A stretch of DNA of 64,000 nucleotides from assembly GCF_017916455.1 (NCBI RefSeq), contig NZ_JAFMSY010000001.1:434001-498000 (forward strand), given 5' to 3'. Below the pieces are notes generated by a model. The model was not told the origin of the DNA and ran no database searches. It was given only the letters and a program-made list of their open reading frames with translations. Of the stretch, positions 26,390 through 33,819 are shown one piece after another. A program made the translations under genes and the position numbers. The stretch's first letter is position 1, and every line of letters begins with the position of its first letter. This DNA is from Nocardioides xinjiangensis (GTDB lineage Bacteria; Actinomycetota; Actinomycetes; Propionibacteriales; Nocardioidaceae).

Positions 26390-27334
26390 GTGTCCAGACT
26401 GGCCGTGATGGCGCACTACGACGTCGCCGGGGAGCTGCGGCCCCACGTGCGAGGTCAGGTGGAGGCGCTGGCCGCGTCGGTCGACACCCTGCTGGTCTGC
26501 ACCACCGCCAGCCTGCAGGACCACGCGCGGGCCTGGCTGAACGAGCGCGCCGTCGTGGTGGAGCGGGCCAACTACGGCTACGACTTCTTCAGCTACAAGG
26601 TCGGCCTCGACGCCGCCGGCGACCTGACGGCGTACGACGAAGTCGTGGTCTGCAACGACACCTACGTCTTCGCCCTCGACACCTACGACCCGGTGTTCGC
26701 CGAGATGGCGACGCGGCCGTGCGACTTCTGGGGCCTCACCGGCGCGGAGCGCGTGGCGCCCCACATCCAGTCCTTCTTCGTCGCCTTCCGTCCGTGGGTC
26801 GTCGGCTCGCGCGCCTTCACCACGTTCTGGGAGGAGATGGAACCGATCTCCAAGCGCCGCCAGGTGATCCGGCGCTACGAGGTCGGCATGTCGCGCCGCC
26901 TCTACGAGGCCGGCTTCGTCTCCGACACCTACTTCGTGGAGACCAGCGAGGACCGCCGCATCGCCCGGGAGCGGATGCGCTGGTGGGCCGCGCACCGCTC
27001 CAGCTTCCCCCGCACGCGCGCGGAGGTCCGCGAGTGGCGCGAGCGGGCCAACGAGCCGTGGAACCCGGCGCGGAGCCTCGCCGACCGGGTGCTCGACAAC
27101 GCCCGCCTGCCCTACGTCAAGATCGACACCCTGCGCTACGACCCCTACAACCTCGACGCCAAGCGCCTGCTCGAGCTGTGCGAGAGGCGCTTCCCCCAGC
27201 GCTTCGAGGGCGTGCGCGAGTTCCTCGAGGAGACCGCGCAGTACTACCCGCTGCGCGACACCGAGCGGCTGCTGCCGACACCGCTGGCCCTCGAGCCGCT
27301 GTTCCCCCGGGTGAGGTACTCCGATGCGCGCTGA
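26390..27334 (+). CDS. RgpF-like rhamnan synthesis family protein
   Basis: The 314-residue protein resembles the RgpF family of cell-surface rhamnose-polysaccharide synthesis: VVVERANYGYDFFSYKVGL near residue 57-75, YDEVVVCNDTYVF, and DFWGLTGAERVAPHIQSFF. These proteins are thought to transfer or modify sugars of surface glycans at the cytosolic face; the exact reaction here is unknown. It starts with GTG and overlaps the next glycosyltransferase gene by 11 bases. The pair lies in a place where other actinobacteria have amtB next to ftsY, so it looks like an insertion. Confidence 0.8.
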   Translation: MSRLAVMAHYDVAGELRPHVRGQVEALAASVDTLLVCTTASLQDHARAWLNERAVVVERANYGYDFFSYKVGLDAAGDLTAYDEVVVCNDTYVFALDTYDPVFAEMATRPCDFWGLTGAERVAPHIQSFFVAFRPWVVGSRAFTTFWEEMEPISKRRQVIRRYEVGMSRRLYEAGFVSDTYFVETSEDRRIARERMRWWAAHRSSFPRTRAEVREWRERANEPWNPARSLADRVLDNARLPYVKIDTLRYDPYNLDAKRLLELCERRFPQRFEGVREFLEETAQYYPLRDTERLLPTPLALEPLFPRVRYSDAR

Positions 27335-30311
27335 GCGCCGCCACCAGGCCCGGCTGGACGACGCCGCCGAGGTCCTGGTCGAGTCCGGGCTCGTCGACGT
27401 CGACTACGTCGGCGCCCAGCTCGGCACCACCTTCGACTCCGTCCAGGAGGCCGCGCGCGCCGCCGTCCTCGCCGGGGACGTCTCGACGCACCCGCTCTTC
27501 GAGGCGCAGTGGATCGGACGGCGCCGCTCGTGGCAGCGCCTCGGCCAGCACCCCGTGCTCTGGTACGTCTCCGAGCGGCGGCGCCGCAACCGCATCGCCC
27601 CCCACCCGCTCGTCGACCCGCGGATCGTCTTCGCGGCCTACCCCGAGGCCCGGCACCACCCCTACGGCGCGCTGTCCTACTGGTTGTCGGTGGCGACGCC
27701 CGGTACGCCGCTGCCGACCCGGATCCTGCCGCGCAAGGTCTCGTGGGGCACCTACCGCGCCGCCGCGATCGAGGCGGCCGCCCAGTGGCGCGAGGAGGTG
27801 GTGCTCGCGCGACCGGAGCTCGTCGGACCGGCGCCGGCCCTGCCGGCGACGCTCGGCACCTCCCCCGCCGTCACCGTCGTGATGGCGACGCAGGACGCCG
27901 GCCCGCTGGTCCACCGGACGGTGGAGTCGCTCCAGGCGCAGTCCTTCGCCGACTGGCACCTCGTCGCGGTCGACAGGGGGTCCGTCGACGACACGGCCGC
28001 GGTCCTCCAGGGCATGGCGGCGTTCGACGCCCGGATCACGATCGTGCGCGAGTCCCGCTGCTCGCACGCCCGAGCGCTCAACGTGGCGCTCGAGCACAGC
28101 ACCGCCGAGCACGTCGCGTTCCTTCCGCTGGGTCGTGAGTGGCTGCCCGACCACCTCGCCGCCCTGCTCGCGCACGCGCACCACTCCGGCAGCGCCGCCG
28201 TCGTCGCCGGCCCGGGCGGCGTCGCCCGCTCGCGGTCCGAGCTGGTGGGCGGGCGTCCGGTCGACCTCGCCACCGGCCTGCTGCGCCGCGACGCGGTCAA
28301 GGACGTCGGCGGCCTCGACGAGAGCCTCGGCGGGGCGGCCGAGCGCGACCTGCTGCTCCGGCTCACCCGCGACCACGAGCCGCTCGCCGTCGACGTACCC
28401 GTCCTCAAGCGGCCCGACCCCACGCCCTCCGGCTTCGCCGACGACTGGCGGTCGGTGGTCCTCGAGCGCCAGCTGGTCGACTGGGACGCCGCTGCCGCGC
28501 GCCGCACCGACGAGGGCCTCGTCAGCCACGTGATGCCGCTCGGCCCGGAGCCGCGCCGCACGGTCGAGTGGCTCGGGTCGGTGCCCCGCGAGGGTGCCGA
28601 GCTGATCCTGGTCGGGGTCCGGCTGCGCCGCGCGCACCACGTGCTGGCCGCCTCCATCGCCTCCGTCATCGCCGGCGCCCGGTTCGTCTCGGTGCCGGCC
28701 GCGGTGTCGACGTCCGCGGCGACCAACGTCGGCATCGCCGAGGCGGCCGGCAGCACCGTCCTGCTCGTGCGTCCGGAGGCGATGCCGCCGCGGCAGCCGA
28801 TCGCCGAGCGGCTCGCCGACGTGGTGCGCCAGGACGGAGTCGCCCTCGCCCAGCCCCTCGTCGTCGACCTCGACGGGGTGGCGTTGAGCGCGGGGGCACG
28901 GTTCAGCGCGGACAACCCGCACCCCGAGCTGTTCTTGTCCGGTCTGCCGACCAGCGACGCCGTGCGGATCGGGCAGTGCGAGGTCGCCGCGCCCGCGGCC
29001 CCGCTGGTCGCGCTGCGGACCGAGACCGCGGTGGCGCTGCGCGGGCTGAGCGCTCGCTTCCACAGCGTGCTCGCCGAGACCGACCTCGGGCTCCGTGCCC
29101 GGCAGGCGGGGCACGGCACCTCGGTGGTCGTGCCCGACGCGGTGATCACCTCGCGCACGGCGTACGCCACCGCGGAGGAGCTGATCGGCGCGACGTCCTC
29201 CCTGCGCTCCACCGTCCTGGGCGGCGCGGGCACCCCGCCGCCCGATCGGGCACCCGAGCTGCTGCGCACGGCCGGCCTCGAGGTGACCGACCAGCGCAGC
29301 CGGCGGGTCTCCGCCGATCCGGAGGACCGTACCGCCCCGGCGGTGCTCGTGCCCGAGCTCGTGGTGCGCGCGATCGACGGCATCCACGAGTCGCCCCCGC
29401 GGCTGCGGTGGGCCGTGGACATCGCCGCGCCCGCCGCCCAGCGGGGGGACCGCTGGGGAGACACCTACTTCGCGCGCTCCCTCGCCGACGCCCTCGAGCG
29501 CCGCGGCCAGCACGTCGCGATCGACCGGCGCGACGCCCGCGAGCGCGACTCACGTGACCACGACGACGTCCTGCTGGTGCTGCGCGGGCTGGACCGCGTG
29601 GCGCCCCGCCCGGGACTGCTCAACGTCGAGTGGATCATCAGCCACCCCGACATGATCGCGCCCGACGAGGTGGCCGGCTTCGACCTCGTCTACGCCGCCA
29701 GCACGAGCTGGTCGGAGCGGGTGACCCGCGAGTGGGGCACCACGGTCCGCCCGCTCCTGCAGTGCACGGACACCCGCTGGTTCCACCCCGACCGGGCCGA
29801 GCCGGACACCGGGCCCGCACTGCTGTTCGTCGGCAACTCGCGCGGCGTGTACCGCTACGCCGTGCGCAGTGCCCTGGCCATCGGCGCCGACCTCACGCTG
29901 CACGGCAACGACTGGACCGAGTTCGTCGACCGCGACCAGATCGCCTCGGGCGGCGTGGCCAACGAGGAGGTGGGGGCGCTCTACGCCTCGGCCGGCATCG
30001 TCCTCAACGACCACCACCTCGACATGCGGCGCGACAGCTTCGCCTCCAACCGGCTCTTCGACGCGGCCGCGTGCGGCGCGCGGATCCTCAGCGACCGCAT
30101 CGACGGGCTCGAGGAGACGTTCTCCGGCCTGGTGGTGCCGTTCGACAACGAGCACGAGCTCGCGCGCCTGGTGAAGCCGCCCTACGAGGCCTTCCCCGAC
30201 GACGCGACCCGCCGCGAGATCGCGATGCGGATCATCGCCGAGCACAGCTTCGACAAGCGCGCGGAGCGGCTCGTCGACGACGCGGTGCGCGCCCTGCTCG
30301 CCCGCCGCTGA
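27324..30311 (+). CDS. large multidomain glycosyltransferase (GT2-like plus GT4/CgeB-like)
   Basis: This 995-residue protein has an N-terminal region of about 170 residues found in surface-glycan glycosyltransferases. A GT2-like domain starts near residue 181 (PAVTVVMATQDAG; VDRGSVDDTAAVL). A weakly conserved GT2-like middle part spans about 410-620. From about 690 there is a C-terminal GT4/CgeB-like domain (WGDTYFARSLADALERRG; LLNVEWIISHPDM; LFVGNSRG; LHGNDW; DMRRDSFASNRLFDAAACGA). In the first domain the usual DXD position reads FLPLGREW, so that domain may be inactive. It presumably builds a surface polysaccharide with its partner gene. Confidence 0.8.
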   Translation: MRAERRHQARLDDAAEVLVESGLVDVDYVGAQLGTTFDSVQEAARAAVLAGDVSTHPLFEAQWIGRRRSWQRLGQHPVLWYVSERRRRNRIAPHPLVDPRIVFAAYPEARHHPYGALSYWLSVATPGTPLPTRILPRKVSWGTYRAAAIEAAAQWREEVVLARPELVGPAPALPATLGTSPAVTVVMATQDAGPLVHRTVESLQAQSFADWHLVAVDRGSVDDTAAVLQGMAAFDARITIVRESRCSHARALNVALEHSTAEHVAFLPLGREWLPDHLAALLAHAHHSGSAAVVAGPGGVARSRSELVGGRPVDLATGLLRRDAVKDVGGLDESLGGAAERDLLLRLTRDHEPLAVDVPVLKRPDPTPSGFADDWRSVVLERQLVDWDAAAARRTDEGLVSHVMPLGPEPRRTVEWLGSVPREGAELILVGVRLRRAHHVLAASIASVIAGARFVSVPAAVSTSAATNVGIAEAAGSTVLLVRPEAMPPRQPIAERLADVVRQDGVALAQPLVVDLDGVALSAGARFSADNPHPELFLSGLPTSDAVRIGQCEVAAPAAPLVALRTETAVALRGLSARFHSVLAETDLGLRARQAGHGTSVVVPDAVITSRTAYATAEELIGATSSLRSTVLGGAGTPPPDRAPELLRTAGLEVTDQRSRRVSADPEDRTAPAVLVPELVVRAIDGIHESPPRLRWAVDIAAPAAQRGDRWGDTYFARSLADALERRGQHVAIDRRDARERDSRDHDDVLLVLRGLDRVAPRPGLLNVEWIISHPDMIAPDEVAGFDLVYAASTSWSERVTREWGTTVRPLLQCTDTRWFHPDRAEPDTGPALLFVGNSRGVYRYAVRSALAIGADLTLHGNDWTEFVDRDQIASGGVANEEVGALYASAGIVLNDHHLDMRRDSFASNRLFDAAACGARILSDRIDGLEETFSGLVVPFDNEHELARLVKPPYEAFPDDATRREIAMRIIAEHSFDKRAERLVDDAVRALLARR

Positions 30312-30317
30312 CGCCGA

Positions 30318-30701
30318 GGCGGCGCGGACGTCCCGTCAGTCCACGTCGACTGGGCGCGAACGTCCCGGCGGCCCACATCGAGTCGGCGCGAACGTCCCGG
30401 CGGTGCACGTCCAGTCGGCGCCAACGTCCCCTCGGTGCACGTCCAGTCGGCGCCAACGTCCCCTCGGTGCACGTCGAGGCGGCGCGAACGTCTCGGCGGT
30501 GCACGTCCAGTCGGCGCCAACGTCCCCTCGGTGCACGTCGAGTCGGCGCCAACGTCCCCTCGGTGCACGTCGAGGCGGCGCGAACGTCCCGTCGGTCCAT
30601 GTCGAGTCGGCGCCAACGTCCCCTCGGTGCACGTCGAGTCGGCGTCAACGTCCCACTGGCCCACGTTGAGTCGGCGAGAACGTCCCACTGCCAGCGGGCC
30701 A
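30318..30701. repeat. tandem repeat of exact 32-bp period, type A (12 units)
   Basis: Twelve units start at 30318 and every 32 bases to 30670 with no spacer and no length change. A typical unit reads GTCGGCGCCAACGTCCCCTC followed by GGTGCACGTCGA. Each typical unit holds the palindromes GGCGCC and GTGCAC; the outermost units are the most diverged. The array begins 7 bases after the glycosyltransferase stop, between that gene and convergent ftsY. Since 32 is not a multiple of 3, it is not a coding repeat. It abuts the type B array. Confidence 0.93.
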
Positions 30702-30705
30702 CTCA

Positions 30706-31121
30706 CGCCGCCTCGACACCCCGGCGCGGGACACCAGCGCCGCCTCGACACCCCGGCGCGGGACACCAGCGCCGCCTCGGCGCCGCGATTCGGGACACTC
30801 GCGCCGCCTCGGCGCCGCGACGCGGGACACTCGCGCCGCCTCGGCGCCGCGACGCGGGGCACTCGCGCCGCCTCGACACCCAGGAGCGGGGCACTCGCGC
30901 CGCCTCAGCGCCGCGACGCGGGACTCTTACGCCGTCTCGGCGCCGCGACGCGGGACACTCGCGCCGCCTCGGCGCCACGACGCGGGACACCCGCGCCGCC
31001 TCGGCGCCGCGACACGGGACACCCGCGCCGCCTCGGCGCCGCGACGCGGGACACTCGCGCCGCCTCGGCGCCGCTACGCGGGACACTCGCGCCGTCTCGG
31101 CGCCGCCTCGACCCCTGAACG
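30706..31121. repeat. tandem repeat of exact 32-bp period, type B (13 units)
   Basis: Thirteen units start at 30706 and every 32 bases to 31090. A typical unit reads CGCCGCCTCGGCGCCGCGAC followed by GCGGGACACTCG. Units share TCGGCGCC with the type A array but otherwise differ. GCGCCG-CCT-CGGCGC forms a 6-bp hairpin in most units. The array ends 4 bases before the ftsY stop codon, so a ftsY transcript would run straight into it. No reading frame is conserved. Confidence 0.93.
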
Positions 31122-31125
31122 GGTC

Positions 31126-32265
31126 CTAGCCGAGCAGCGCGTCGACGAAGGCTGCGGCGTCGAAGGGGGCCATGTCGTCGGCGCCCTCACCCAGCCCGAC
31201 GAGCTTGACCGGCACGCCCAGCTCGCGCTGGACCTGCACCACGATCCCGCCCTTGGCCGAGCCGTCGAGCTTGGTCAGCACGATGCCGGTGACGTCGACG
31301 ATCTCGCTGAAGACCCGCGCCTGGATGAGGCCGTTCTGCCCCGTCGTGGCGTCGAGCACGAGGAGGACCTCGGTGACGGGGGCCTGCTTCTCGATGACGC
31401 GCTTGACCTTGCCGAGCTCGTCCATGAGACCGGCCTTGTTCTGCAGCCGACCGGCCGTGTCGATCAGCACCGTGTCGACGCCGTTGTCGAGGCCGTGCTT
31501 CACGGCCTCGAACGCCACGCTCGCGGGGTCGCCGCCCTCCGGTCCGCGGACGACCTCCACGCCCACCCGCTCGCCCCACGTGGCGAGCTGGTCGACGGCG
31601 GCGGCGCGGAACGTGTCGGCCGCGCCGAGCGTGACGGTCAGGTCCTCGGCGACGAGGATGCGGGCGATCTTGCCGACGGTGGTCGTCTTGCCGGCGCCGT
31701 TGACGCCCACGACGAGGACCACGCCGGGCTTGCCGTCGGCGCCGGTGACCTGGACACGGCGGTCCAGGTCGGTGCCGACGAGCTCGATGAGCTCCTCACG
31801 CAGCACCGCCCGGGCGTCGGGCGCCTGGCCGCCCTCGACCCGCAGCCGGGTGCGCAGCCTCTCGACGAGCGCCTGGGTGGGGGCGACGCCGACGTCGGCG
31901 GTGAGGAGCGTGTCCTCGATGGCCTCCCAGGTGTCCTCGTCGAGCCGGTCGCGGCTGAGCAGCGCGAGCAGGCCCTGGCCCAGCCCGCCCTGCGACCGCG
32001 ACAGCCGCTGGCGGAGGCGTACGAGACGCGACGCCGTGCCCTCGGGCCTCTCGACCGTGGGTGCCGCCGCAGCGGGGCCGGCGTCGACCGCCGGCTCCGG
32101 CGGCGCCCCGGTCGCGGTCTCGGTCTCGGTCGGCGGCGGCGCGATGACGTCGGTGCCGCCGCTCGGCGGGATTGCCCTGCGCCGGCGTCCGGAGGTCAGC
32201 AGCCCGGCGAGCGTGAGCACGCCGACGACCGCGATCGCGATGATCAGATAGAGCCAGTCACCCAT
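31126..32265 (-). CDS. ftsY: SRP receptor FtsY
   Basis: FtsY receives SRP-ribosome complexes at the membrane. The 379-residue protein has an N-terminal membrane helix (WLYLIIAIAVVGVLTLAGLL, about 4-23), as in actinobacterial FtsY. An acidic/Ala linker and the NG domain follow, with GTPase motifs GVNGAGKTTTVGK, DTAGRLQ and TKLDGSAKGG and the C-terminal GLGEGADDMAPFDAAAFV. It normally follows smc; here three small genes lie between. Confidence 0.97.
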   Translation of the reverse strand: MGDWLYLIIAIAVVGVLTLAGLLTSGRRRRAIPPSGGTDVIAPPPTETETATGAPPEPAVDAGPAAAAPTVERPEGTASRLVRLRQRLSRSQGGLGQGLLALLSRDRLDEDTWEAIEDTLLTADVGVAPTQALVERLRTRLRVEGGQAPDARAVLREELIELVGTDLDRRVQVTGADGKPGVVLVVGVNGAGKTTTVGKIARILVAEDLTVTLGAADTFRAAAVDQLATWGERVGVEVVRGPEGGDPASVAFEAVKHGLDNGVDTVLIDTAGRLQNKAGLMDELGKVKRVIEKQAPVTEVLLVLDATTGQNGLIQARVFSEIVDVTGIVLTKLDGSAKGGIVVQVQRELGVPVKLVGLGEGADDMAPFDAAAFVDALLG

Positions 32266-32319
32266 GGGGCCAATCCAACCATCACCCGGCGACCCGTCCA
32301 GCGGCCGGGCGGGCCGGGA

Positions 32320-32496
32320 TCAGACGCGGGACTCGGAGTCCTCCAGCGTCGGCAGCGCGTCGACCCCCCGGCGCATGGCGTTGCCGAGCTGCGGCGCGAC
32401 GGGCAGGTCCTCCCCGCGGTGCGGGTAGGCGACGTAGATCGCCACCGCGGCCGCGACGAGCACGCCGAGGGTCATCATCGAGACGATCACGAGCAC
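32320..32496 (-). CDS. 58-residue single-pass membrane protein
   Basis: This small frame encodes one hydrophobic helix (LVIVSMMTLGVLVAAAVAIYVAY, in residues 2-24) followed by a 34-residue cytosolic or external tail (PHRGEDLPVAPQLGNAMRRG and LPTLEDSESRV). GTG at 32496 has a good GGAGGA ribosome site seven bases upstream, and base composition at third positions is as in the neighbours. It precedes ftsY by 54 bases. Function unknown; a small membrane partner near ftsY is plausible but unproven. Confidence 0.7.
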   Translation of the reverse strand: MLVIVSMMTLGVLVAAAVAIYVAYPHRGEDLPVAPQLGNAMRRGVDALPTLEDSESRV

Positions 32497-32599
32497 GGGG
32501 TTCCTCCGAGATGGTCCGGGCAGGTCGCCTCCACCATGGCACGTCGCGGGCGCGGCTCCGGCGACGCCACCCGACGGCGGCGCGTCGCCGTGGCGAGCG

Positions 32600-33061
32600 T
32601 CACCCGGGCTGTGCCCCCGGACGCAGCAGGGGGACGACGGCGGCGCGGACGACGTCGGGGATCGGGGTCACCGGGCGGTCGCCGGGGCCGCGGGAGTTGT
32701 CGACGTACACGTGGACGAAGCGGCCCTCGGCCGCGGCACTCTCCGCGGGGCCCTGGAACAGCCCGATCCGGTAGACGACCGAGCTCGTGCCGACCTTGTC
32801 GACGACCAGGCCCATCTCGATCGGCTCGGGGAAGCCGATCTCCCGGAAGTAGCGGCAGCCGGTCTCCGCGACGACGCCGATCTGCGGCAGCGCGCGCACG
32901 TCGACGCCGGTCGCCTCGTAGAGGTAGGCGTTGACCGCGGTGTCGAAGAGCTCGTAGTAGGTCGCGTTGTTGAGGTGCCCGTAGGCGTCGTCGTCACGCC
33001 ACCGCGTCGTCGCGGTGCGCCAGGCGACGTAGTCGGCGCGGGTCGGCACGTCTCGAGGCAT
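32600..33061 (-). CDS. hotdog-fold acyl-CoA thioesterase
   Basis: The 153-residue protein has the 4-hydroxybenzoyl-CoA/FadM-type hotdog core: TTRWRDDDAYGHLNNATYYEL near residues 17-37, with the catalytic Asp region, and the RIGLFQGP strand. It likely hydrolyses an acyl-CoA. ATG 33061 has GGAGGA upstream at normal spacing. The promoter side carries a short 12-bp repeat (33114-33158). Confidence 0.85.
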   Translation of the reverse strand: MPRDVPTRADYVAWRTATTRWRDDDAYGHLNNATYYELFDTAVNAYLYEATGVDVRALPQIGVVAETGCRYFREIGFPEPIEMGLVVDKVGTSSVVYRIGLFQGPAESAAAEGRFVHVYVDNSRGPGDRPVTPIPDVVRAAVVPLLRPGAQPG

Positions 33062-33113
33062 GCGCGCATCCTCCCACCGGGGGTGCGTGCAGCCGCGGGG
33101 CCGGGTCACCGTT

Positions 33114-33158
33114 GGGTCGCAGCAGGGGCGCAGCCGGGTCGCAGCAGGGTCGCAGCAG
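33114..33158. repeat. three copies of a 12-bp direct repeat
   Basis: GGGTCGCAGCAG occurs at 33114-33125, 33136-33147 and 33147-33158, with a related GGGCGCAGCCG between the first two. It fills the gap between the frameshifted lysE gene and the thioesterase start. It may be slippage product or a binding site; no role can be assigned. Confidence 0.6.
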
Positions 33159-33162
33159 GTGG

Positions 33163-33775
33163 TCAGCGCGACTCGAACGCCAGGCGCAGCCCGAGCGCGG
33201 CGAAGGCGGCCGCGAAGAAGCCCTGGATGCGCTCGACGAGCCGCGGACGCGCGAGCACGCGTTCGCGCAGCAGCCCCGCGCACACGCCGTACGCCGCGAA
33301 GACCAGGAACGTCAGCGCCATGAACACCGCGCTCAGCAGCAGCATCCGCGAGGTCGCGTGCGGCGCCGAGGCCGGCACGAACTGGGGCAGGAACGCGAAG
33401 AAGAACAACGTGAGCTTCGGGTTGAGCAGGTTGAGGGTGACGCCCGAGGCCATGACGCTCCAGGTCGAGCCCGGCCGCTCGTCGGTGCCGCCGATCGGCT
33501 CACGGCGGTGCCGCCAGGTGCTCCAGGCCATCCACAGCAGGTAGGCGACGCCGAGGTACTTGAGCACGGCGAACGCCACACCGCTGGCGTGCAGGAGCGC
33601 GGCCAGGCCGGTCAGTGCCGCCACCAGGTGCGGGACCCGTGCCGACCGTGCAGGCGAGCGCGGCCACCACGGCGGCGCGCGGACCGCGACCGAGGCCGGC
33701 GGCGATGGTGAAGACGGCGCCGGTGCCGGGGGTGGCCACGATGACCAGGGCGGTCAGGAGGAACGCCCAGGTCAT
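33163..33775 (-). pseudogene. LysE/RhtB family amino-acid exporter broken by a one-base frameshift
   Basis: Two overlapping frames make one LysE/RhtB protein. The first gives MTWAFLLTALVIVATPGTGA through CTVG; the second gives RVPHLVAALTGLAALLHASG to the end. Family members read CxxGxVPHL at the join, which is restored by dropping one base at about 33640 and yields 203 residues, the normal length. Helices and the NLLNPKLTLFF motif are otherwise intact. It is either a recent pseudogene or a base-call error. Exported substrate unknown. Confidence 0.8.
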
Positions 33776-33819
33776 GGGCCCATCGTGCCAGCCGGTGGGC
33801 GGTCCCGGCAGGGGCCGGT

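Noticed and set aside
30318-31121. Repeat-rich proteins encoded by the 32-bp arrays
   Set aside because: Open frames arise in several frames of both strands because 32 is not a multiple of 3 and the units lack stops; none has a ribosome site or a conserved frame.
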